Below are positions 9,220-18,064 of a stretch of 64,000 bases of DNA, piece after piece (the first letter of the stretch is position 1; the number at the start of each line of letters is the position of its first letter). The stretch covers positions 164,684 through 228,683 of the forward strand of contig NZ_JAPVQY010000002.1 of assembly GCF_027257875.1 (NCBI RefSeq), written 5' to 3'. The notes beneath the pieces were generated by a model. It made no database searches, was not told the DNA's origin, and saw nothing but the letters and a program-made list of their open reading frames with translations. Source of the stretch: Burkholderia sp. IMCC1007. Lineage in GTDB: Bacteria > Pseudomonadota > Gammaproteobacteria > Burkholderiales > Burkholderiaceae. A program made the position numbers and the translations under genes.

Positions 9220-9897
9220 TTAGAACACCACTGCACTACTGTCCGGTTTAAGAGGCTCCTCGGTAACGGGCGAAGCGGCGTTTATCACATCACGATCCCG
9301 CCGCAATAGCTGCCGAACCGCAGGTTCTGAGCGACGGGCACGAATCGACACTGCAGAACCGATCGGTACGACCGGAATGGGTGCAATCGCCGGAACAGAC
9401 GAATTCGAGGAAGCTAGCGCCGCTGCGCTCTCCACGACACGCTGGACGTAGCCCGTCTGGTAGCCGGTCGAGAAATTGCCGCTCGCATAGCAGGACAGGC
9501 TCGCGCGTAATGCGGCCTGTACATCAGCCTGATAATCGGTCCCTGCGTGGAGCTTTCGGGTCGCCACCGCCGCTGTAAAACAGCGCTGCAGAATGGCTGC
9601 ACCAGCAGCTAGGTTGCGACATGGCTCGAATGCGTTCTCGGCGGTCAGGCCATAGGCCAGCCAGTTCGCGCGATTCACCTGCGCGAGCCCGACACTGAAA
9701 TTCCAGCCGCCTGCCTCCAGCGCGCGTACCGTCGCGACCGCTTCGGCCAAATTCGATGGCTGTCGACGCAGCCGCCCGTGAACGACGCCGATCGCGTAGG
9801 GATTGAATCCTGATTCGGTGCGCACGATCGCCGCCATCGTGGCCGGGGCGATCTGCGGCGCGCAGTCGTGCACGAGCGACAGAAAATCGAATGGCAT
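9220..9897 (-). CDS. virB1: VirB1 lytic transglycosylase
   Basis: A 225-residue peptidoglycan lytic transglycosylase that opens the cell wall for the T4SS. The SLT domain covers about residues 10-160. The catalytic Glu is in IVRTESGFNPYAIG, followed by FSVGLAQVNRANW and the CYASGNFSTGY region. No clear signal peptide is visible at the N-terminus (MPFDFLSLVHDCAPQI), as in several conjugative VirB1 proteins. The C-terminal 60 residues are Ala/Pro-rich and unconserved. It starts exactly where the trbM-like gene stops. Confidence 0.93.
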   Translation of the reverse strand: MPFDFLSLVHDCAPQIAPATMAAIVRTESGFNPYAIGVVHGRLRRQPSNLAEAVATVRALEAGGWNFSVGLAQVNRANWLAYGLTAENAFEPCRNLAAGAAILQRCFTAAVATRKLHAGTDYQADVQAALRASLSCYASGNFSTGYQTGYVQRVVESAAALASSNSSVPAIAPIPVVPIGSAVSIRARRSEPAVRQLLRRDRDVINAASPVTEEPLKPDSSAVVF

Positions 9898-10262
9898 TAT
9901 CGATCCCCCTCTCCTGGGCGAACGACCTGCTGCAGGAGATGCACTGCCGACGTCGCGGAATAATGGGCGGAATGTATATTGTTACGTGCCGCTCCGTTCA
10001 GCGTGCCAGCCGTAGCAAGATCACAGGTTGGAAAAGGATCGCCGTCTCGCAGAGCGGCCCACAATCTCTCGATTGGCGGTACGCATTCGGCGTACTGCTC
10101 CGGGCCACCGGGGTTAGACAGACACAACATCACCTGACAACCCCAATCGTCCGCTCGTGCGACATCGGGCCACGCCATCGACGTTCCAAGCACGACCGCA
10201 AGCGACACCACACCACGCCACACGTTTTGTCGCACATCCGGAATCAACGCGGAATTATGCAT
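9897..10262 (-). CDS. TrbM-like conjugation protein
   Basis: A 121-residue exported protein. The signal peptide ends near VARA, and the mature part begins DDWGCQVMLCLSNPGGP. It continues with ECVPPIERLWAALRDGDPFPTCDLA, which matches the Cys-containing signature of TrbM proteins from conjugative plasmids. TrbM is accessory to mating-pair formation and its exact role is poorly known. The start at 10262 overlaps the end of the parA-like gene by 8 bases, so partition-type and transfer genes share a transcript. Confidence 0.8.
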   Translation of the reverse strand: MHNSALIPDVRQNVWRGVVSLAVVLGTSMAWPDVARADDWGCQVMLCLSNPGGPEQYAECVPPIERLWAALRDGDPFPTCDLATAGTLNGAARNNIHSAHYSATSAVHLLQQVVRPGEGDR

Positions 10263-11100
10263 GGCATGCCTCGGCCATTTCCGAAGGCAATGCCGCATCA
10301 TTTGCAGAATCGAGTCGCCGTGCGAGCACGTCGAAACACGCGCTCATGGCCTGCCATTCGCGATTGGCCGCCAGACCGACTGGAATGAGATCCAGGACCG
10401 AGGTCCCATTCGCCTGCGCCTGCGAAATGGCGTCAATCCGGGGGAGCAATAGATGGCCGCTTGGGCTCTGATCATGTGGAACCAGCCAGGTGGCCACGCA
10501 CGCCTCGAACGGCTTGAATCGGGCTTGCTGCCGCGGAGTCATCTCGACGCAGTTGGGCACGATACCGATAAAGCACAGCGACGGATTGAGCCGGGCTCGG
10601 ACATTGCGCACGCCATTGCTGCCATTGACGAAATCGGCGACCTGCTCAAGCGTGTCCGGCGACAACAGAACGGGACTAATCAGCGCGTCGGCGAGCGCAG
10701 CCGCACAAATGGCACGCGCGTCAGGCCACGGCGGGCTATCGATCAAACAGACGTCAAACAACGGAGCGACCCGGGTCAACAGGTGTCGCAAGTTGGCGTA
10801 GAAATGCACGCCAGCCGGATCGGCTCGATACGCAATGCCGGCAACGGCGTCCGCCGCAAGCACGCAAATGCACGGTTCTGCCACATCAGATAGTCGGTCG
10901 GACCGAATATCGAGCGCCGCACGCTTCATCGAGCGTGCACGGGCGCCACGTGTAAGCGAAATGGCACTACACGCCGGCTCGGCCAGATCAAGCACCAACA
11001 CCCGATATCCGCGTACAAGACGAAGATAATGGGCAAACTGACACACCACTGTCGTTCTGCCTGTACCACCATGGCCCGAAGCCACAAGAAGCGATTTCAT
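10255..11100 (-). CDS. ParA/MinD-like ATPase with altered P-loop
   Basis: A 281-residue ParA/MinD-superfamily protein. The fold is recognisable from the N-terminal P-loop strand, the RVLVLDLAEPACSA strand and the Walker B-like strand (VCLIDSPPWPDA). The deviant Walker A reads SGHGGTGRTTVV: the signature lysine is His and the P-loop lysine is Arg. Family members normally have KGGxGKT. The protein may bind nucleotide weakly or act as a non-hydrolysing partner. No parB-like gene follows in this window; trbM-like and virB1 do. The start at 11100 is the first ATG that gives the proper N-terminal strand (MKSLLVASG). Confidence 0.8.
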   Translation of the reverse strand: MKSLLVASGHGGTGRTTVVCQFAHYLRLVRGYRVLVLDLAEPACSAISLTRGARARSMKRAALDIRSDRLSDVAEPCICVLAADAVAGIAYRADPAGVHFYANLRHLLTRVAPLFDVCLIDSPPWPDARAICAAALADALISPVLLSPDTLEQVADFVNGSNGVRNVRARLNPSLCFIGIVPNCVEMTPRQQARFKPFEACVATWLVPHDQSPSGHLLLPRIDAISQAQANGTSVLDLIPVGLAANREWQAMSACFDVLARRLDSANDAALPSEMAEACHA

Positions 11101-11574
11101 GGTCGTCACTCTTCGGATGGGGCTCCGAGCAGCGACGTCCTTTGATGAAAGTGAGAGAATCCCGGCACGAGGAAGGATCCCGACGAGTTCAACGTGCATT
11201 CTTGAGAGCACGCCAGAAAACAGAAAAGCCTGCGATTACAGGCTTTCTCACGAACGCTACGGCACACTACGCCATCACACAGACGTCAATGCTGCGGGGC
11301 CGCTAACGCGTACTCGGTCGTGCTGTGCACGTTGACCGGATCAGATTGTTGGCTTCACTGTAGGTCAGCTGCCACGTCGATTCAAGGGCCGACATGCGTC
11401 GACGAGATGAGACGATATCTCTATCGTGCCGTGAAGCTCCTCGCTGTTCCTATATTTATTTCGTGTTCGGGGTGAACTCGATATTGTCCGCGGCGGACCT
11501 ACACGAGGCGAGTGCGACTCACGCCGCACGAGCGGCCGTACTATGGAAGTCACCGAACATTCATTCCTCGAATG
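11101..11574. other. Intergenic region upstream of the T4SS operon
   Basis: This 474-base stretch contains no convincing gene. It holds a minus-strand hairpin terminator near 11212-11246 and must carry the promoter of the parA-virB operon between that terminator and 11100. I cannot pick out convincing -35 and -10 elements by eye. Confidence 0.5.
11212..11246 (-). terminator. Rho-independent terminator before the parA-T4SS operon
   Basis: The 8-bp stem AAAGCCTG / CAGGCTTT (11225-11232 with 11239-11246) closes a 6-base loop. Read on the minus strand it is followed by TTCTGTTTTCTGG. It would stop transcription arriving from the regulatory genes at 11.6-12.8 kb and isolate the transfer operon. 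Confidence 0.6.
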
Positions 11575-11868
11575 TCACTGTTTGGTCTCGCCTTCTGCAA
11601 GGGCGCGGGCAAGCGCGGACCGTGCCGCATGGAGTTCCAGATCAAAATGCTGACGTGGATGGCGGGCAATCTTCAGCCGTCGACACACGACTTCTCGACT
11701 CGCATGCCAGAGATAGACCATGCGCAGAATATCCCGATTTCGGGGCGGCAGTGTTCGCCATGCTCGGGTCACATATTCGGCATCAACGGGATCATGGGCA
11801 CCACGATTCGACTGCCCCCAGTTGCGAAGACGCTCATCGAGCGACGGCGGCGGCTTATCGTTTTTCAC
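11575..11868 (-). CDS. Small protein with a sigma-region-4-like helix-turn-helix
   Basis: A 97-residue protein. Residues 38-75 (TLPPRNRDILRMVYLW, then SREVVCRRLKIA) have the spacing of a sigma-70 region 4 or LuxR-type DNA-binding helix-turn-helix. This kind of small protein is common beside AlpA-like regulators on Burkholderia mobile elements. It overlaps the preceding AlpA-like gene by 14 bases, so the two are co-transcribed. Role unknown, probably regulatory. Confidence 0.6.
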   Translation of the reverse strand: MKNDKPPPSLDERLRNWGQSNRGAHDPVDAEYVTRAWRTLPPRNRDILRMVYLWHASREVVCRRLKIARHPRQHFDLELHAARSALARALAEGETKQ

Positions 11869-12106
11869 CGCTGCCGTCCTGCTCTTCAGGTTCGCGCGCC
11901 TGCGAAGCGCGATATCGCGCAGGATCTGCCAAGAACTGTTCGATATCGGCCGCCCGCCACCCTACCATTCGTCCGCCAAGCGCAATGGCACGAGGAAACG
12001 TTCCGTCTTGCATGCGCTTGTAGATCGTCGACCTCGATAGACCGGTGCACTGCTCGACCTGTCGTCGGCGCAAGATTGTCCGCGTTCCGTCACCATTCCA
12101 AGACAT
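11855..12106 (-). CDS. AlpA/MerR-like helix-turn-helix regulator
   Basis: An 83-residue AlpA-type DNA-binding protein. The helix-turn-helix lies in TILRRRQVEQCTGLSRSTIY and is followed by the wing KRMQDGTFPRAIALGGRMVGW and the helix RAADIEQFL, the standard AlpA pattern. Such proteins often control excision or transfer genes of prophages and integrative elements. The start at 12106 was chosen over upstream non-ATG starts because the domain begins soon after it. Confidence 0.8.
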   Translation of the reverse strand: MSWNGDGTRTILRRRQVEQCTGLSRSTIYKRMQDGTFPRAIALGGRMVGWRAADIEQFLADPARYRASQAREPEEQDGSGEKR

Positions 12107-12383
12107 GATTCGCCCTCCATACCCGGCACGAACGTGGCCGGACGTGAAGAGCATTCAAGCAGCGAAAATGACGATGGACCAAACCCGTCGTATCGACGGG
12201 ACATCCCGTCGGTTCAGCGCGGCATCTCGGTGGAATTCGCGGATGGTATGAAGGAGGCCCGCGCGCCCAAAGCGCAGTGCGAGGTCATCGCGAGTAGATG
12301 CAGCCCTCGCGGCGGCCGACTTCGTAACTTCGCCATAGGCAGGGAAGGTGATCTCTGGGTGCTTTACGGGAGACTGGTCGGTT

Positions 12384-12842
12384 TCACGACGCCACGTTTA
12401 GCGTTGCAATGGGTGACGCGAGCTGTCCCGCCATCAATCGTTGGAGGTTTTCCCAGGCTGCGCAGTACCGGTGCATCGGCACGGCCGCCAACTGATCGTC
12501 ATGAACGACCAGGATCTGCTCGATCATGGACTGCTCGCGACCAAGCAACAGCCAAGCCGCGCCCTGCTCCGCGCGTGCAATGCATGCTTCCAAAGCGGCT
12601 TCGGCTTGCCGGTACATACTCAAATCCGCGCCTGTGTCGGTCTCGCTGCGCATATAGAACGCGAGGTAGACGACTCGTAACAGACAACTGATTTGCTCTT
12701 CTCCCCCATGACCGGCCCGCACAGCGGCCAGCGCCATATGATTTTCGAGGGACAGCGCACGGACCTTCGCGGTCGGCAATGGCAAGAGGTCACCTTTCGT
12801 AAGCGGCTTGCGACCCGGGCGTCGGACTTTCTGCAAAACCAT
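12384..12842 (-). CDS. Hypothetical protein of a plasmid/ICE backbone
   Basis: A 152-residue protein I do not recognise. The N-terminus is basic and Pro-rich (VRRPGRKPLTKGDLLPLP). The rest is predicted helical and Ala/Leu-rich with scattered Cys and Gln, and no membrane segment or signal peptide is visible. It starts 150 bases beyond the 3' end of the porin gene and is separated from the AlpA-like gene by 277 bases without features. It may be regulatory because of its position; nothing in the sequence proves this. Confidence 0.55.
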   Translation of the reverse strand: MVLQKVRRPGRKPLTKGDLLPLPTAKVRALSLENHMALAAVRAGHGGEEQISCLLRVVYLAFYMRSETDTGADLSMYRQAEAALEACIARAEQGAAWLLLGREQSMIEQILVVHDDQLAAVPMHRYCAAWENLQRLMAGQLASPIATLNVAS

Positions 12843-12991
12843 GAGGCATGAAGTACCCGTGATGATGTTGAGACATGATACCGCGCGCCTCACATCCAGC
12901 CGAATGCATCCTGGTCTCCACCCCAAGCAATCGCTGCACTGAAGGCCGGACACCCGATCCGGCCGTGTTCTACCCTAACGAGGTCGTACTC

Positions 12992-14029
12992 TCAGAATTT
13001 GACCCGCATCCCGGCACCCGCGCTATTGCCCGTCGACACACCTGTGATCGTGTCATAACGCCAAGCTGCATACACATCGGTTCGCTTCGACAGCGGGTAG
13101 TCGTAACCCAACGCGACCGTCGACCAACGGATATGATCGCCTACCGACGGTCGTCGCCGTGTTCCCGCCCACGACAGCAGTACGCTTCCTAACCCTATCC
13201 GAGCACTTGCCCCGAGCTGTACCGTATCGTCCGTGACGTGATTGTTGTTGTCCACACGTTCGTACTGTGCGAACAACTTAACCGCACGCAACCGATACGC
13301 GCCACCGGCCATCCAGGCGGTCTGCGCGGTTGCGCCGTTGAGAAACAGCGATGCCGTGTGTAGACTCTGCACGGCGGCCGTCGCGGAAAACGGGCCCGCG
13401 AAGTACAACACGTTCGCGCTATAGTTGGCCTGCCCTGCATGGCCGGCGACGCCGGCGTTGCTGTAAAGCAGACTTCCCGACAGACCGGCCACCTCGGGTG
13501 TCTGATAAAGGAGCGAATTGTCGATCGCAGTATCGCTCTGGAGTGACGCAGCACCCATGGCCGAGCCAAGGAAACTATGCACGACGATCGGCGAGAAGAC
13601 AAACGAATTGCCGAACGGATTGAACAGCAGCGTCGACACGAACAGCGGCGCGGTATTGCGCCCCAGCGTCAACTCCCCGAAATGGCCGCTCAGACCAACG
13701 AAGGCATTTCGCCCGAAAAATGACTGTCCGGGAAACGAACCGGCCTGACCGCCGTTGATACGATAAAAGCTCTCGAGCGTGAAGACGGCCTTCATGCCAC
13801 CGCCCAGATCCTCCGTACCGGACATCCCCCAATACGAAGTCGTCATCCCGCCAGAACCGACTTGCCACGCGTTGCCGGCTGCACCGGCAGGATGCACTTC
13901 GCCAACGAATGCGTCGGCCAGCCCATAGAGCGAGACCGATGATTGCGCATGTGCGATCCCCGCACAGGTTGACATGCCTAACACCACAACCCACTTCCCT
14001 GCGTTACCCCCAAATTTCCTTAACTGCAT
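12992..14029 (-). CDS. Gram-negative trimeric porin, last gene of the amide operon
   Basis: A 345-residue general porin (Gram-negative porin family, OmpC-like of Betaproteobacteria). The signal peptide ends AHAQ and is followed by the typical mature start SSVSLYGLADAFVGEV. Family motifs are SYWGMSGTEDLGGGMKAVF, ESFYRINGG, RNAFVGLSGHFGELTLGR, GYDYPLSKRTDVYAAW and the C-terminal strand ending in Phe (AGMRVKF), needed for outer-membrane insertion. A GGAGA ribosome site precedes the ATG at 14029. It lies downstream of the amidase and ABC genes on the same strand, so it probably supplies the outer-membrane entry route for their substrate. Confidence 0.93.
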   Translation of the reverse strand: MQLRKFGGNAGKWVVVLGMSTCAGIAHAQSSVSLYGLADAFVGEVHPAGAAGNAWQVGSGGMTTSYWGMSGTEDLGGGMKAVFTLESFYRINGGQAGSFPGQSFFGRNAFVGLSGHFGELTLGRNTAPLFVSTLLFNPFGNSFVFSPIVVHSFLGSAMGAASLQSDTAIDNSLLYQTPEVAGLSGSLLYSNAGVAGHAGQANYSANVLYFAGPFSATAAVQSLHTASLFLNGATAQTAWMAGGAYRLRAVKLFAQYERVDNNNHVTDDTVQLGASARIGLGSVLLSWAGTRRRPSVGDHIRWSTVALGYDYPLSKRTDVYAAWRYDTITGVSTGNSAGAGMRVKF

Positions 14030-14090
14030 GATGTCTCCTTCGTCCTTGTGATTGTCTGTGCGTGTCGTGGTGTCTTGACGTCGCCCTTGT

Positions 14091-14645
14091 TCAAACCGGA
14101 CGTACCCGCGCGAGCGGCCGACCGCTGTCGGCCAGCGCGATTGCCACCACGATCTCGTTCGACGCTGGCGCATCGGCGAGCGTGAGCGATACCGCGTCGA
14201 AGTGGTCGAAGCTCCACATGTCGGTGGTGCAGTGCAACGGAATGTCCAGGCATGTGCCTGGCGCACCGCGCTTGGTCACCGACGGGATCAACGACGTGGC
14301 GCCAGGCAAGCTCTCACGCATGGCCTTGCCCATGCGGGGATGCAAAAGCGCCGCGGCACACTCGAGCGGTACCGCGCTGCCTACGAGCGCGGCCTTGCCA
14401 TAGGCCTGAATTGCCGACGGCGCGACATCCAGCGCCCATCGCGCCCGTCCGGTCAGCAACGTGCCCAGCTCAGCGCCGAACTCATAGAGCGGCTCGAGCG
14501 CCGCGCGTGTCGGGTCCGCGCGCCAGTCGTCGAATTGGAGCACTGCCGCCACCACGACCTGCCGATGCGGCGGGTCGACCGGCACTTGCAGTTCGGCGCG
14601 CCGTTCAAGGAGTTGGACGACGATTTTGGTAATGGGAGGATTCAT
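14091..14645 (-). CDS. DUF1185 'amino acid synthesis' family protein
   Basis: A 184-residue DUF1185 protein. Recognised stretches are VVVAAVLQFDDW, GRARWALDVAPSAIQAYGKAALVGS and TCLDIPLHCTTDMWSFDHFD. The family has no established biochemical role and is usually encoded beside amidases or amide/urea ABC transporters, as here. The 4-base overlap with the amidase gene indicates translational coupling. It may help process the released amine or act as an accessory hydrolase; this is inference. Confidence 0.8.
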   Translation of the reverse strand: MNPPITKIVVQLLERRAELQVPVDPPHRQVVVAAVLQFDDWRADPTRAALEPLYEFGAELGTLLTGRARWALDVAPSAIQAYGKAALVGSAVPLECAAALLHPRMGKAMRESLPGATSLIPSVTKRGAPGTCLDIPLHCTTDMWSFDHFDAVSLTLADAPASNEIVVAIALADSGRPLARVRPV

Positions 14646-16054
14646 GTCCGCACCTCCGCGCCCTCCGTCTGGCCCTGCATTGCTTCTGTCGGAACCGGAA
14701 ACGGACCGCGTGCGGATTCGTACGCACGTGCCACACGCAACACCAGCGCATCGCCGCCCGGTGGCCCGACGATCTGTAGGCCCGTCGGCAATCCACCTGG
14801 CAAACCACACGGCACACTCGCCGCCGGCAACCCAGTCTGGTTGCACCACGACGTCAACGGCGGTGCCATGCGCGAGCGCTCGGGCCGCCCCTCCGCGAGC
14901 GGTGGGGCGCAGTGGAATGTCGGCGTGACCAGCAGGTCGTAGTCTTCAAAGAACGCAGCCATCGCGACCGTGAGTGCGTGGCGCGCCTGAAGCGCATCGA
15001 CAAAGGTCGATGTGAGGACGCTATCGCCCGCCTCGGCCAGCGCACACACATCCGGATCGAGCTTCGGCCGCGCAGCGGGATGAAGCTGCCGGACCCTTTG
15101 TGCAAAGAACACGGCCCACTGAATGGCGTGTATGCGGCTCTCCAGATAGCCGTCAAGCGGCTTCACGTCCGTTTCCTCGACCTGTGCCCCGAGTGCCTCG
15201 AACAGGCCCACCGCATGACGGATGCTCAGGGCGATGTCGGGCTCAACCTGTACGCCCGCAGGTGCCGGACAGTAGGCGATGCGCAAACCGGCGATGCCAT
15301 CATCCAGACCGATGCGCAGATCGGGACAAGCAGAAACCAGTCTTCGCGCATCGCTCTGGCGGGCCATCACGGTCAGCATCAGCGTCGCGTCGCTTACGCA
15401 GCGCGCGATCGGCCCAAGCGTCGATAGGTGCGTCCAACTCACCGCCGCGCCGGCTGGCACCAGGTTGAACGACGGTTTCATTCCGACCACCCCGCTCCAG
15501 CAAGCTGGGACGCGGATTGAGCCGCCGCCGTCGGTGGCCAGCGACAACGGTCCCATGCCGAGCGCAACCGCAACAGCTGATCCACCGCTGCTCCCGCCGG
15601 ACGTGAGACGCCGGTCCCACGGGTTACGGGTAATGCCGGTGATCGGGCTGTCCGTGACGATCTTGTTGCCAAACTCCGAGGTCGTGGTCTTGCCGAACAG
15701 CAGCGCGCCGCCTTGTCGCAGTCGCGCGACCGCGGGTGCGTCATCGGCCTCCGGCGCACTGGGTGACGTGAGCGATCCGTATCGGGTAGGCAGTCCGCGC
15801 ACGGCGATGAGGTCCTTGACCGAGACCGGCACGCCATCCAACAATCCACACGGCTCCCCCCGCATCCAGCGTCGCTCCGACTCGCGCGCGGCGGCCAGCG
15901 CGCTGTCCTCGTCGAGGCTGCACACCCCGTTGACAAAGGGATTGAAGTGCGCAACCCGGTCCAGCACCGCGCAGATAACTTCGACGGGCGAGAACGTGCG
16001 ACGCCGGTAGCCGGCCATTAGCTGCTCGGCATTCATTCCCAGTACGTCATTCAT
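14642..16054 (-). CDS. Amidase (amidase signature family), transporter-linked
   Basis: A 470-residue amidase-signature hydrolase that splits an amide to acid and ammonia or amine. The Ser-cisSer-Lys triad is present: Lys in VSVKDLIAVRGLPTRYGS, the Gly/Ser-rich loop SGGSSGGSAVAVALGMG and the nucleophile region TDGGGSIRVPACWSG. The ATG at 16054 has AAGGAT upstream; the frame can also open at a TTG at 16060. No signal peptide is visible, so it acts in the cytoplasm on the imported substrate. It is a paralogue of the amidase at 22020-23444. Confidence 0.93.
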   Translation of the reverse strand: MNDVLGMNAEQLMAGYRRRTFSPVEVICAVLDRVAHFNPFVNGVCSLDEDSALAAARESERRWMRGEPCGLLDGVPVSVKDLIAVRGLPTRYGSLTSPSAPEADDAPAVARLRQGGALLFGKTTTSEFGNKIVTDSPITGITRNPWDRRLTSGGSSGGSAVAVALGMGPLSLATDGGGSIRVPACWSGVVGMKPSFNLVPAGAAVSWTHLSTLGPIARCVSDATLMLTVMARQSDARRLVSACPDLRIGLDDGIAGLRIAYCPAPAGVQVEPDIALSIRHAVGLFEALGAQVEETDVKPLDGYLESRIHAIQWAVFFAQRVRQLHPAARPKLDPDVCALAEAGDSVLTSTFVDALQARHALTVAMAAFFEDYDLLVTPTFHCAPPLAEGRPERSRMAPPLTSWCNQTGLPAASVPCGLPGGLPTGLQIVGPPGGDALVLRVARAYESARGPFPVPTEAMQGQTEGAEVRT

Positions 16055-16106
16055 ATGCAATCCTTAGCAATTGAGATAAATTAGAACGCGCTCGATTCCC
16101 TCATGC

Positions 16107-17297
16107 CTATCCCTCACACTGCGGTGGAATCGGTCCGGCCGAGTCCAACACCGCGAAACTATTGTCCGCCAGTGCCCTGCCGATAAGGGTTTGGCACAAC
16201 ACATGGTCACCGTCCTGGCTCACGCCCGCCTTACCACGCGGCAGGTTCAACGAAACACCCGGCATCGCGACTTTCACGCGGGCCACGTCGACGCTGCCGG
16301 CCGCCTTGACAGCCGCGGCAAACAGGCGAAGTCCCGCATACGTGCACTCACCGTGCGGTAGCACCACGGCCAACTGCCCTAATCGAGGGTCGTGTGGCCC
16401 TGCTTCATGCGCCGTGTAGCGCGCGAGAAAATCCCGGTTCTCTGGGTTGTCGACGCTCATGAAATACGAGGACACGCCGATGATCCCGGTCGACGCGCCG
16501 GTGGTTGCAATCGACAGCGACTCGTGTGCAATGTCAGTCACCAGTTGCGGTTTCATGCCGAACGAGCGGTACTGTTTGACGAAGGTGACCGGGTCGTCGC
16601 CGATGCTGTGCCAGACGATCTGTGGGCGCTGGCTGGCGATCTGCTGCAGCACCGCACCATAATCGCGCGTGCCGAACGGCAACCAATACACGTTGAGAAA
16701 CTGCCCGCCGTAACGCTTCACCGCTGCCTGCAGTCTGGGGACCAGCACCTTGCGGTTGCTGCCGATGTCCGAGACTACCGCGCACACCGTGCGACCACCC
16801 TGACGCATCAGCCAATCGATCAGTGGGTCGATGCGTTGGTTGACAGTCAGGCCCGTAGTGAACAGATTCGGATCGCAGCGCCCCTCGTCGAAGTTCGGGT
16901 AGATCACGAGCCGGCCAGCGGACTTGGCGGCCTGCAACGCTGCTTCGCGCTCTGACGGTAGCACCATGCCAGTCAGGACCGCGACCTCATCGCGCATCAA
17001 CAGTTGCCTGGCCTTCTGCAGCGTCACAGCGGTGGACATCTGGGTATCCTCGACGCTCAGTTGCAACGGGCGTCCCAGCAATCCACCGGCGGCGTTGATT
17101 TCGTCGACGGCCAACTGCGCGCAGTTGCGGTTGGTCTCACCCACGCGGGTGACCGGACCGCTCAGCGGTGCAAGCAAGCCAATCTTGAGCGGCGTGGTGG
17201 CCCGTACCAACGATGGCATAGCGGACGTGGTGAGTGCGCCGACGGCACTGAATAGCGCGGTTCGGGTAAAGGCACGGCGGTTCATCATGTTCTTCAT
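16107..17297 (-). CDS. Periplasmic amide/branched-chain-type binding protein
   Basis: A 396-residue type I periplasmic binding protein of the LivK/AmiC/UrtA class (Peripla_BP_5/6). The N-terminus has a twin-arginine-like export signal (NRRAFTRTALFSAVGALT). The mature start LKIGLLAPLSGPVTRVGE and the block NCAQLAVDEINAAGGLLGRP are typical. The closest look is to short-chain amide or urea binders, which fits the adjacent amidase. The start overlaps the livF stop by 4 bases. Confidence 0.9.
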   Translation of the reverse strand: MKNMMNRRAFTRTALFSAVGALTTSAMPSLVRATTPLKIGLLAPLSGPVTRVGETNRNCAQLAVDEINAAGGLLGRPLQLSVEDTQMSTAVTLQKARQLLMRDEVAVLTGMVLPSEREAALQAAKSAGRLVIYPNFDEGRCDPNLFTTGLTVNQRIDPLIDWLMRQGGRTVCAVVSDIGSNRKVLVPRLQAAVKRYGGQFLNVYWLPFGTRDYGAVLQQIASQRPQIVWHSIGDDPVTFVKQYRSFGMKPQLVTDIAHESLSIATTGASTGIIGVSSYFMSVDNPENRDFLARYTAHEAGPHDPRLGQLAVVLPHGECTYAGLRLFAAAVKAAGSVDVARVKVAMPGVSLNLPRGKAGVSQDGDHVLCQTLIGRALADNSFAVLDSAGPIPPQCEG

Positions 17298-18064
17298 TGG
17301 GTGGAGCTCAGGTTGGAATGCGTCGAATGTGGTGAAGAGATTGAAGACGTGTCAGACTCGGCGGCCGGCGACAGGTATTGCGCCAACGGATGAGCCCCTG
17401 CGGCACCGCTTCGCGGCTCGATGCGGCCGGCATGGGCAAGTCGCCCGTTCTTGAGCACGATGCAGCGCTGTGCGCTGCGCAGCACGAGATCGAGGTTCTG
17501 CTCGACCAGGAGCACGGCGAGCTGCGATCGGCGGCACAACGTTGGGATGACCTCGCCGATCAGTTCGACCAGATTCGGCTGCACACCGTCGGACGGTTCG
17601 TCCAGCACCAGCAGTTTCGGCCGACCGCACAGCGCGCGGGCAATCGCGAGCACCTGTTGCTCACCGCCGGACAGCGTGCCTCCGTGCTGCGAGAGTCTGG
17701 ACTTGAGAATAGGGAAATATTCGAACACCTCGTCGAGAATCGCCCCACCACCCGCAGCCTGCGTGCCCATCATGAGGTTCTCGCGCACGGTCAGCTTGGG
17801 AAAAATCCAGCGCCCCTGAGGTACCAATCCGATGCCGCGTCGGGCAATCACATGGGTGCGCAAGCCGTTGATAGATTGCCCCTGAAACCGCACGTCGCCC
17901 GTCACGCGTGGCAGCAAGCCCATGATCGCTTTGACCAGGGTCGTCTTGCCCGCACCATTACAGCCGAGCACGCCAACAACTTCGTTTGGCCCGACGTCGA
18001 GGTCGAGTTGATGCAGCACCGCGACGTCGCCATATCCGGCAGACAGATTCTCAATGTGTAGCAT
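17294..18064 (-). CDS. ABC transporter ATP-binding protein, LivF type
   Basis: A 256-residue ATPase of the LivF/UrtE type. Motifs are Walker A (GCNGAGKTTLVKA), Q-loop (GLVPQGRWIFPKLTV), ABC signature (GGTLSGGEQQVLAIARAL), Walker B (LLVLDEPSDGVQPNLV) and switch His in VEQNLDLVLR. Together with the LivG-type ATPase it energises amide uptake. The frame is open upstream to 18190 but the domain begins at the ATG at 18064, which overlaps livG by 14 bases. Confidence 0.93.
   Translation of the reverse strand: MLHIENLSAGYGDVAVLHQLDLDVGPNEVVGVLGCNGAGKTTLVKAIMGLLPRVTGDVRFQGQSINGLRTHVIARRGIGLVPQGRWIFPKLTVRENLMMGTQAAGGGAILDEVFEYFPILKSRLSQHGGTLSGGEQQVLAIARALCGRPKLLVLDEPSDGVQPNLVELIGEVIPTLCRRSQLAVLLVEQNLDLVLRSAQRCIVLKNGRLAHAGRIEPRSGAAGAHPLAQYLSPAAESDTSSISSPHSTHSNLSSTQ

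Noticed and set aside
11394-12023. Plus-strand frames of 198-209 codons at 11.4-12.1 kb
   Set aside because: They oppose the two small minus-strand regulator genes whose helix-turn-helix patterns are clear.
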